Shown here in pieces: positions 15,501 through 21,256 of a stretch of 21,256 bases of DNA (position 1 is the first letter of the stretch; every line of letters starts with the position of its first letter). Location: contig CALNBE010000159.1 in assembly GCA_937874455.1 (NCBI GenBank), positions 1 to 21,256 on the forward strand, read 5' to 3'. The notes beneath the pieces were generated by a model. That model searched no databases. It had not been told where the DNA came from and worked only from the letters and a program-made list of their open reading frames with translations. The stretch comes from an uncultured Opitutia bacterium (GTDB taxonomy: Bacteria; Verrucomicrobiota; Verrucomicrobiia; Opitutales; UBA953). A program made the position numbers and the translations under genes.

Positions 15501-16304
15501 TCAGACCCGTTCCCACGCCGCCGGATCGAGCGCAAAAAATTCCTCCAGCGCCCGGTATAATTCCGGGTGCGCCTCCCGCAACCGCCGCGGCATCTCGAAA
15601 AAAGCCTCCACACTGACCGCCCAAAATTCCTCCGCGTTCTGCGCGCCGTAGCGGTCGATCACCGCTTCGTTTTCATTCGTCCGCAATGCCCGCAATCCCT
15701 CCGCCAGCACCGCCGGCAAATTTCCTCCGCCGGGGCGCACATGGTGGGCAAACTCATGCAGCACCACATTGTGCCCGTTGCCCGCCAGCGCGTTCGTCTG
15801 CAAAACCGCACACCACGCCAATACCACCGAGCCCGCCGGGCTGGCCTCGCCTTCCCGCGCCACCGTGCCGACGACTTCCCAGCCGATCGTGTGATCATAC
15901 GTGCGCATTTCGCTCGAAAAAACTCCGGGGTAAACCAGCACCGATTGCACCGTGGGAAAACAATCCGCGCCTTCCCGTCCGGCCAGCAACAGGCAGGCAT
16001 GCCCGGCAATCGTCACCGCCATCGCATCGTCCACCTTCGGCAGGCCGCCGCACGCGGTGAAGGTTTTCTCCGCGAGAAACACCTTTACCTGCGCTTCCAG
16101 CCGCTGCCGAATTTCCTCCGGCAACCGCGGATAAACCGGCATCCGCCGCCGCAACACCGCCGCCCAGGCGCGGGGAAAAGCCGCCGCGTGAAACCTCGCC
16201 CGCGCCCGTTTCCTCCGCCGGTTCCTTTGCCCCCACCGCCAGCCGAGCCACGCGCCAGCCGCCGCCAGAAAAATTCCTCCGCCCCATGCCAGCGCGCCCA
16301 TCAT
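15501..16304 (-). CDS. MtfA-like zinc-dependent peptidase (M90) with N-terminal membrane anchor
   Basis: 267 residues from the ATG at 16304. A hydrophobic stretch at about 3-21 followed by an Arg-rich stop (GQRNRRRKRARAR) suggests an N-in membrane anchor, absent from the soluble E. coli MtfA. The peptidase body shows LPEEIRQRLEAQVKVFLAEK, then the zinc site HEFAHH at 183-188 (HExxH, catalytic Glu184) and EEFWAVSVEAFFE, where Glu233 is the probable third ligand. MtfA in E. coli is an aminopeptidase that also binds the glucose repressor Mlc; no Mlc is visible here. The start is 7 nt past the holA stop, so the pair is an operon. The segment after HEFAHH is Gly-rich and shorter than in enterobacterial MtfA. 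Confidence 0.82.
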   Translation of the reverse strand: MMGALAWGGGIFLAAAGAWLGWRWGQRNRRRKRARARFHAAAFPRAWAAVLRRRMPVYPRLPEEIRQRLEAQVKVFLAEKTFTACGGLPKVDDAMAVTIAGHACLLLAGREGADCFPTVQSVLVYPGVFSSEMRTYDHTIGWEVVGTVAREGEASPAGSVVLAWCAVLQTNALAGNGHNVVLHEFAHHVRPGGGNLPAVLAEGLRALRTNENEAVIDRYGAQNAEEFWAVSVEAFFEMPRRLREAHPELYRALEEFFALDPAAWERV

Positions 16305-16311
16305 CGTCGTG

Positions 16312-17415
16312 TCAGCGTCCGCCAAGTGTGCGGACAAACAATTCCCGGAAAACCGCCTCCTGCTCGTTGGGCCGCTGCAAAATTCCCTCAAAGGCGTCCA
16401 CCAACCCCAGTTGCAGCTCGGTGAGGTTTTTCAAAGTAAACAGCGGCAGCGCCACGCCGACCTTGTTGCCGAGATACCAGGCGTTTTGCGTGAACACGTT
16501 GAGCGAGGATTTTTCCTCCGCGCCGCCAAAGTAACGCCCGTATTTTTCCGCCGCCCTGGCCCAGTCAGCCTTGTCGATGCCGCCGCGCCCGATGCGAATT
16601 TCCCCTGCATCCACCAACACCCGCAACTGGATCAACAGACGGTTGCGGTTTTGCAACGACGACACCAGCGCGCGCCCGCCCTGCGGCTCATGGTAAAAAA
16701 ACCGGCGCAACGAAGCCAGCGCCCACTCCAAATCGCCGGAGTAAAATGCCTCCACCGGCTCGAAAAAATCCCCTTCGCCAAAATTCGGCACCAGCGCCAG
16801 CACCAGCTCCGGCGTGATCCTTCCGCCGTCCGCGCCGAGGTAGCAGGCAAGTTTGCGAATTTCCTCCAGAATCAGCCGGCTGTTTCCCCCGACCTTCCCA
16901 ATCAGCGCCTCCATCCCGTCCCGCCCGATCTCCACACCCTGCGCCGCGCACTCCACGCGGATCATTTCCGCCAGCGCCGCCGGATCCTTCGCCGCGCTCA
17001 CCACGGTGCTCTCGCCTTTTCCTTCGAACCACTTCGCCTCCTTCCGACGCCGGTCCACCGGATACGCGCTGACCACGATCGCCGTGGCCGCCGGATCGTT
17101 GTTTTCCAACAACGCCTGCAATTGTTCCAAGCACATCTTCCCGCCTTCCGATCGGCCCAGCACCGTGTCCGCCAGCCAGCTCAGGCCGCGCAGCCAGACG
17201 AATTTCTTGTCGCCAAACAACGACAGGGTTTGCACCGCGGAGGAAAACGTCGCCAGGGCCTGCTCGGCGTCGTCCACCTTTTGCGCCGCGCCGTCGATGA
17301 TTTCCTTTGCGAAATCCCCTTCCGCGTCCGCCGTCAGCCGCGCAAAACACTCGCGCGCCGCCCGGTCCACCAGGAACTCATCATCGCCAGCAAAGTAGTA
17401 AAACGGGGCACCCAT
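16312..17415 (-). CDS. holA: DNA polymerase III subunit delta (clamp loader)
   Basis: 367 residues from the ATG at 17415, which puts the family start FYYFAGDDEFLVDRAARE at the N-terminus. The upstream ATG at 17478 adds an implausible basic tail. The domains follow HolA: an N-terminal AAA-like fold without a functional P-loop (about 1-140, with LFGDKKFVWLRGL), a middle domain containing LIGKVGGNSRLILEEIRKLACYLG, and a C-terminal helical collar (about 210-340) with LLIQLRVLVDAG. Delta opens the beta sliding clamp in the gamma-complex. A 30-nt stretch near 17300 carries the iterated 12-mer. It is divergent from yifB, with a shared 147-nt promoter spacer, and sits directly upstream of the MtfA-like gene. 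Confidence 0.9.
   Translation of the reverse strand: MGAPFYYFAGDDEFLVDRAARECFARLTADAEGDFAKEIIDGAAQKVDDAEQALATFSSAVQTLSLFGDKKFVWLRGLSWLADTVLGRSEGGKMCLEQLQALLENNDPAATAIVVSAYPVDRRRKEAKWFEGKGESTVVSAAKDPAALAEMIRVECAAQGVEIGRDGMEALIGKVGGNSRLILEEIRKLACYLGADGGRITPELVLALVPNFGEGDFFEPVEAFYSGDLEWALASLRRFFYHEPQGGRALVSSLQNRNRLLIQLRVLVDAGEIRIGRGGIDKADWARAAEKYGRYFGGAEEKSSLNVFTQNAWYLGNKVGVALPLFTLKNLTELQLGLVDAFEGILQRPNEQEAVFRELFVRTLGGR
17300..17311 (-). repeat. Iterated 12-mer CGCAAAGGAAAT inside holA
   Basis: Plus strand reads ATTTCCTTTGCG. In holA it is read within Phe-Ala-Lys-Glu-Ile. This is the fourth exact copy inside an unrelated coding sequence. Confidence 0.6.
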
Positions 17416-17495
17416 GCCGCGGGATTCAAAAGGAAAGCCGCGCCGTGGAAAGGTTTTGTTTCCCTTTTTCCTCCGCAAAAATCCCGCGCCACCCT

Positions 17496-17523
17496 TTGTT
17501 AAAGGTTAATTTTTTCGTTTAAT
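17496..17523 (+). promoter_or_regulatory. Candidate sigma-70 promoter of the yifB-like gene
   Basis: TTGTTA (17496-17501) and TTTAAT (17518-17523) are separated by 16 nt, about 40 nt before the ATG at 17563. The -35 overlaps a small hairpin CCTTT-GTT-AAAGG (17493-17505) followed by T-rich DNA, which could alternatively be a weak terminator-like fold. The spacer is divergent with holA. Confidence 0.35.
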
Positions 17524-17562
17524 CCTCCTTCGCTTAAAAACCCTCCGAAAAACCACTTTCCC

Positions 17563-19107
17563 ATGCTGTCCATTCTCCACTCCGGCGCCCTGCTGGGCGT
17601 CGAAGCCGTTCCGGTCATTGTCGAGGTCAACACCGGCGAACAGGGCGACTTCAAACTTTTCCTCGTCGGTCTGCCCGACGCCGCCGTCAAGGAATCCCTC
17701 GACCGGGTGCTTTCCGCCCTGCAAAACAGCGGCTTCCGCGGGCCGCAAACCCGCACCACCATCAACCTCGCGCCGGGCGACTTGCGCAAGGAGGGCGCAA
17801 TGTACGACCTGCCGATCGCCTTGGGCATTCTCGCCGCCACGGGGCAGCTCAACCAGGATCAACTCGGCGGATTCCTGATCGCAGGGGAACTGAGCTTGAG
17901 CGGGGCCACGCGACCAGTGCGCGGGGGCGTGGCACTGGCACTGCAAGCGCGGCGCGAAAAAAAACGGGGGCTAATCCTCCCGAAAGTTTCCGCCGCCGAG
18001 GCCGCCTTGGTCGAAGGTGTCGCGGTTTACGGGGTCGATTCCCTCGGCGAATGCGTCCGCTTCCTCAACGGCCATCTGCCGCTGCAACCGGAATCCCCGC
18101 AAAACAATCCTTTCCGCCAGCCGCCGGGCGGGGAAAACGCCTTGGACTTCGCCGAGGTCAAGGGCCAGCACACCCTGCGCCGCGCGGTGGAAGTGGCGGT
18201 CGCTGGCGGACACAACCTGCTGATGATCGGCCCGCCGGGTTCGGGCAAAAGCATGATCGCCCGCCGCATTCCGACCATCCTCCCCGAGCCGACCTTGGAG
18301 GAATTTCTCGAAATCCTCGGCATCCAGTCCGCCGCCGGCATCACCCTGAGCAACGAAAACCGCTGCTTCCGTCGCCCTTTCCGCGCGCCGCACCACACCA
18401 TCAGCGATGTGGGCCTGATCGGCGGCGGCACCGTGCCGGGGCCGGGGGAAATTTCCCTCGCCCACAACGGGGTGCTCTTCCTCGACGAGCTGCCAGAGTT
18501 CAAACGCTCCGCGCTCGAAGTGATGCGTCAGCCGCTGGAGGACGGCTGCGTCACCATCTCCCGCGCCGCAGGGAAAATCACCCTGCCGAGCCAGTTCATG
18601 CTGGTCGCCGCCATGAACCCCACACCTTGCGGCTATGCCGACGACCCTTCCCAACCGATGCGCTCCTCCCCGGCGCAAATCCAGCGCTATCGCGCCAAAA
18701 TCTCCGGGCCGCTGCTCGACCGCATCGACATCCATGTCGAGGCACCCGCACTTTCCATCGAGGAAATGCGCACCGCCAAACCGGGCGAATCCTCCGCCGC
18801 CATCCGCGCCCGCGTCGTCACCGCCCGCCAGCGCCAGCAGGAGCGCTTCGGCAACTCCCGCCGCAGCAACGCCTGCAACGCCCGCATGGGCCAGAAACAA
18901 ATCCACCAGCACTGCCGCCTCTCCGAAGAACAAGGGCTCCTTCTGCAGCGCGCCATGGAACAGCTCAACCTTTCCGCCCGCGCCTACGACCGCGTCCTCA
19001 AAGTCGCCCGCACCATCGCCGACATCGACCAGTCCGAAAACATCACCACGCCCCATCTCATGGAGGCCATCCAATACCGCAGTCTCGATCGCAAATGGCT
19101 GGGCTAA
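17563..19107 (+). CDS. comM: YifB/ComM family Mg-chelatase-like AAA ATPase
   Basis: 514 residues, the family length. An N-terminal Lon-like domain (about 1-170) carries DFKLFLVGLPDAAVKESLDRV, INLAPGDLRKEGAMYDLPIALGIL and FLIAGELSLSG. The AAA core has DFAEVKGQHTLRRA, Walker A GPPGSGKS at 223-230, FRAPHHTISDVGLIGGG, Walker B VLFLDE at 304-309, MNPTPCG at 351-357 and ISGPLLDRIDIHVE. A C-terminal helical lid follows with LNLSARAYDRVLKVARTIADID. ComM is a hexameric branch-migration helicase aiding integration of transforming DNA; YifB homologues occur also in bacteria not known to transform. The Cys cluster often seen after MNPTPCGY is reduced to the single Cys356. It is followed directly by the repeat array. 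Confidence 0.94.
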   Translation: MLSILHSGALLGVEAVPVIVEVNTGEQGDFKLFLVGLPDAAVKESLDRVLSALQNSGFRGPQTRTTINLAPGDLRKEGAMYDLPIALGILAATGQLNQDQLGGFLIAGELSLSGATRPVRGGVALALQARREKKRGLILPKVSAAEAALVEGVAVYGVDSLGECVRFLNGHLPLQPESPQNNPFRQPPGGENALDFAEVKGQHTLRRAVEVAVAGGHNLLMIGPPGSGKSMIARRIPTILPEPTLEEFLEILGIQSAAGITLSNENRCFRRPFRAPHHTISDVGLIGGGTVPGPGEISLAHNGVLFLDELPEFKRSALEVMRQPLEDGCVTISRAAGKITLPSQFMLVAAMNPTPCGYADDPSQPMRSSPAQIQRYRAKISGPLLDRIDIHVEAPALSIEEMRTAKPGESSAAIRARVVTARQRQQERFGNSRRSNACNARMGQKQIHQHCRLSEEQGLLLQRAMEQLNLSARAYDRVLKVARTIADIDQSENITTPHLMEAIQYRSLDRKWLG

Positions 19108-19112
19108 GTTTC

Positions 19113-19670
19113 CTTTGCGGGTGCGGTATTTCCTTTGCGCCCTTTGGAGTGCGGCGATTCTCGCCGCTTTGTTTCTGAGTGAACCACCGAGGCCGCAGGT
19201 GGACCGTGATCTCCTCATCGCGTTTACGGGCGCGAAGGAAATGGAGAGGAAATGGCGAAATCACGAATGGCCGCGAATGAGACACGGATGAATTTTCCTC
19301 TTGGTCAATGGCTGGTTTTCTTTGCCTTCACTTCACGGGGATCCAAAGCGGCGCGGAGCACCGCACTCCAAAATTTCCCTTTGCGGGTGCGGCATTTCCT
19401 TTGCGCCCTTTGGAGTGCGGCGATTCTCGCCGCTTTGTTTCTGAGTGAACCACCGAGGCCGCAGGTGGACCGTGATCTCCTCATCGCGTTTACGGGCGCG
19501 AAGGAAATGGAGAGGAAATGGCGAAATCACGAATGGCCGCGAATGAGACACGGATGAATTTTCCTCTTGGTCAATGGCTGGTTTTCTTTGCCTTCACTTC
19601 ACGGGGATCCAAAGCGGCGCGGAGCACCGCACTCCAAAATTTCCCTTTGCGGGTGCGGTATTTCCTTTGC
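19113..19670. repeat. Tandem array of a 266-bp intergenic repeat (two full units and a partial third)
   Basis: Unit 1 (19113-19378) and unit 2 (19379-19644) are identical by eye except one base (T at 19127, C at 19393). A partial third unit (19645-19670) repeats the first 26 bases and then diverges. Each unit holds a GC hairpin, GCGGCGA-TTC-TCGCCGC (19151-19167 and 19417-19433). Each also has an 11-nt-periodic run (CACGAATGGCCGCGAATGAG then ACACGGATGAA), a GGATCCAAAGCGGCGCGGAG segment, and copies of TTTCCTTTGCG. Frames of about 70-100 codons through it are by-products of the repeat and show no protein family. No transposase is present. Confidence 0.9.
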
Positions 19671-19686
19671 ATCTGCTAACTGTTCA

Positions 19687-19719
19687 AGCCCCGCCGGGGA
19701 ACCGGGCCTTGCCGGGGCT
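19687..19719. other. GC-rich stem-loop between the repeat array and the oxidoreductase gene
   Basis: AGCCCCG (19687-19693) pairs with CGGGGCT (19713-19719) around a 19-nt loop that itself contains CCGGGGAACCGGG-type self-complementary DNA. It ends 29 nt before the ATG at 19749. It could be a terminator for upstream transcription or a structured leader; there is a TTT but no long T-tract. Confidence 0.4.
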
Positions 19720-19748
19720 GTTTCCCCCTTCAGCATCAATTTCTTGTC

Positions 19749-20921
19749 ATGAATCGTCGCCATTTCCTCTCCCAAACTGCCGGCGCCGCCGCCGCGTTTT
19801 CCCTTTTCGCCGCAACTCCCGCCCGCGCCTTCGCCGAGGTCCAAAAGGCCGACGGCATGAACTACGCGCCACAGGGGAAACCGCGTCCGGTGGTCAAAGC
19901 GGGGGAATTTCCTTTCGCCGCCGCCTTCCTCGACCACGGGCACATCACCGGGATGGTCAACGGGCTCACTGAAGCCGGGGCGACGCTCCAATGGATTTAC
20001 GAGCCGAACCCGGAAAATTTCTCCCGGCGCGACGCGCTGCAGCAGCGTTTCCCCTCCGCCAAAATCGCCAAATCCTTCGAGGAAATTCTCGATGATCCCG
20101 CGGTGAAAATGGTGGCCGCCGCCGCAGTGCCCAATCTGCGCGGACCGATCGGCTGCCGGGTCATGCGGGCAGGCAAAGATTATTTCACCGATAAAACCCC
20201 CTTCACCGAGTTGGCGCAACTGGCCGAGGCAAAGGAAATCGTCGAGCAAACCAAACGCCGCTACTTCGTTTACTTCAGCGAACGGCTCCACACCGAGTCC
20301 GGCATGTATGCCACCGACCTCGTGCAAAACGGCGCGATCGGCAAGGTGATCCAGGTGCTCGGTCTCGGGCCGCACCGGCTCAACAAAGCGTCGCGCCCAG
20401 CCTGGTTTTTTGAGCGGAAAAAATACGGCGGCATTCTCTGCGACATCGGCAGCCACCAGTTCGAGCAATTCCTCACCTACGCGGGTGCCAGCGACGCCAC
20501 CGTCGCCCATGCCGCTGTCGGCAACTTCGCCAACCCGTCCACGCCCGAGCTGGAGGATTTCGGCGAAGCCTCGCTGGTCGGCGACAACGCCACGTCCAAC
20601 TACATCCGCGTTGACTGGTTCACCCCCGACGGACTCGGCACCTGGGGCGACGGACGCATCGTCATCCTCGGCACCAAGGGCTACATCGAGCTGCGCAAAT
20701 ACCTCGACGTCGCCCGCGAAAAATCCGGCGACCACGTTTACCTCGTGGACGAAAAAAGCGAGCGCCACTTCAACGTCACCGGACAGGTCGGCTTCCGCTT
20801 CTTCGGCGAAATGATCCTCGACTGTCTCAACCACACCGAAAAAGCCATGACCCAGGCCCACATTTTCAAGGCCGCCGAACTCTGCCTCCTCGCCCAGGAA
20901 AAGGCCCAGCGCCTGACGTAA
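19749..20921 (+). CDS. Tat-exported Gfo/Idh/MocA-family oxidoreductase
   Basis: 390 residues. A twin-arginine signal (NRRHFL at 2-7, hydrophobic Ala-rich core, PARA near 24-27) predicts export of a folded, cofactor-loaded enzyme. The Rossmann start is atypical: EFPFAAAFLDHGHITGM (DHGH at 62-65) where most members have GxGxxG. The EKP motif is replaced by DKTP at 148-151. The C-terminal domain has the expected GGILCDIGSHQFEQF at 227-239. This family oxidises or rearranges sugars or related polyols with NAD(P); exported members are numerous in Verrucomicrobiota and Planctomycetota. Substrate unknown. It stands alone, bracketed by inverted repeats on both sides. Confidence 0.92.
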   Translation: MNRRHFLSQTAGAAAAFSLFAATPARAFAEVQKADGMNYAPQGKPRPVVKAGEFPFAAAFLDHGHITGMVNGLTEAGATLQWIYEPNPENFSRRDALQQRFPSAKIAKSFEEILDDPAVKMVAAAAVPNLRGPIGCRVMRAGKDYFTDKTPFTELAQLAEAKEIVEQTKRRYFVYFSERLHTESGMYATDLVQNGAIGKVIQVLGLGPHRLNKASRPAWFFERKKYGGILCDIGSHQFEQFLTYAGASDATVAHAAVGNFANPSTPELEDFGEASLVGDNATSNYIRVDWFTPDGLGTWGDGRIVILGTKGYIELRKYLDVAREKSGDHVYLVDEKSERHFNVTGQVGFRFFGEMILDCLNHTEKAMTQAHIFKAAELCLLAQEKAQRLT

Positions 20922-20942
20922 AACGCAAAGGAAAAACAGGTG

Positions 20943-20998
20943 GAGCGCGGTATCCGCATCGCGCTCTTCCGGGAAAGGCCGGAGGCCGGATTTTCTTT
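20943..20998 (+). terminator. Candidate terminator of the oxidoreductase gene
   Basis: Two hairpins follow the stop at 20921. GAGCGCG (20943-20949) pairs with CGCGCTC (20960-20966), and TCCGG (20968-20972) pairs with CCGGA (20979-20983) with a further CCGGA at 20986-20990. They are followed by TTTTCTTT (20991-20998). The first stem is the stronger; the T-tract sits after the second. Confidence 0.4.
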
Positions 20999-21015
20999 CA
21001 ACACAAAGACGCGGA

Positions 21016-21256
21016 GGAAATACCGCACCCGCAAAGGAAAAATTTGGAGTGCGGCGCTCCGCGCCGCTTTGGATCCCCGCAAAGGAAAGGCCAAAGAAAA
21101 CCAGCCATTGAACCCGAAGGAAATTTCTTTCGTGTCCATTCGCGGCCATTCGTGATTTCGCCATTTCCTCGCCATTTCCTTCGCGCCTGTAAACGCGATG
21201 AGGATATTGCGGTCCACCTGCGGCCCCTGTGGTTCACTCAGAAACAAAACGGCGAG
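21016..21256 (-). repeat. Inverted, diverged copy of the 266-bp repeat unit (cut by window end)
   Basis: The reverse complement matches the 19113-19670 unit along its length with scattered substitutions and short indels (roughly nine in ten bases by eye). It begins on the inner side with the same terminal sequence as the left array (GCGGGTGCGGTATTTCCT, reading towards the gene). It carries the hairpin GCGGCG-CTCCG-CGCCGC (21051-21067), the CATTCGCGGCCATTCGTG run and several CGCAAAGGAAA words. The unit continues past the window edge. A fragment ACACAAAGACGCGGAGG lies just inside it at about 21000-21017. Confidence 0.85.

Noticed and set aside
17971..19218. 415-codon frame antisense to the yifB-like gene
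   Set aside because: Ala/Gly/Asp-rich mirror translation with no motifs; the sense gene is certain.
19113..19670. CRISPR array or insertion sequence
   Set aside because: Units are 266 bp and contiguous, with no spacers, no cas genes and no transposase frame.
19599..21164. 521-codon minus-strand frame over the oxidoreductase and repeats
   Set aside because: Antisense to a gene with clear Tat and Gfo/Idh/MocA motifs; its ends are translated repeat sequence.

Overview
The window is a gene-dense, GC-rich bacterial chromosome segment, judged by eye because GC was not computed. Its best fit is Verrucomicrobiota, probably the Opitutus-like branch. The clues are a DUF1501 protein, a Tat-exported Gfo/Idh/MocA oxidoreductase, a secreted protein with an SHD1-like segment, almost no Shine-Dalgarno sequences, and intergenic arrays of shared repeat modules. 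No rRNA, tRNA, CRISPR, phage or transposase gene was recognised. The taxonomic call is an inference.

Layout. 1-4085 (+): 3' part of a DUF1501 gene, a HAD phosphatase and the helicase RecD2. 4057-6012 (-): TolB-like beta-propeller followed by a small secreted protein. 6155-7503 (+): Mrp/NBP35-type ATPase lacking the usual CxxC, then a 74-residue conserved-looking protein. 7509-8240 (-): TetR regulator, with an AT-rich 400-nt spacer and a 12-bp palindrome upstream. 8644-13585 (-): an RDD membrane protein, DnaA, tRNA-dihydrouridine synthase and RarA. The dus-dnaA gap looks like a replication origin, with two TTATTCACA DnaA boxes and an AT-rich tract. 13696-15475 (+): class I DAHP synthase and an SDR oxidoreductase. 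15501-17415 (-): an MtfA-like zinc peptidase behind holA (Pol III delta). 17563-19107 (+): YifB/ComM-type AAA ATPase. 19113-19670: a 266-bp unit repeated in tandem. 19749-20921 (+): Tat-dependent oxidoreductase. 21016-21256: an inverted, diverged copy of the same unit, cut by the window end.

The core theme is DNA replication, repair and transformation: RecD2, DnaA with a putative oriC, RarA, HolA and YifB/ComM. Around it sit housekeeping genes for aromatic amino acid synthesis, tRNA modification, Fe-S delivery and the envelope.

The most unexpected signal is an oligonucleotide family, ATTTCCT(CC or TT)GCG. It recurs on both strands, in several reading frames of unrelated genes and inside the repeats. 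It behaves like an uptake-type or highly iterated genomic word. The second is the pair of inward-facing inverted repeats bracketing the last oxidoreductase gene.
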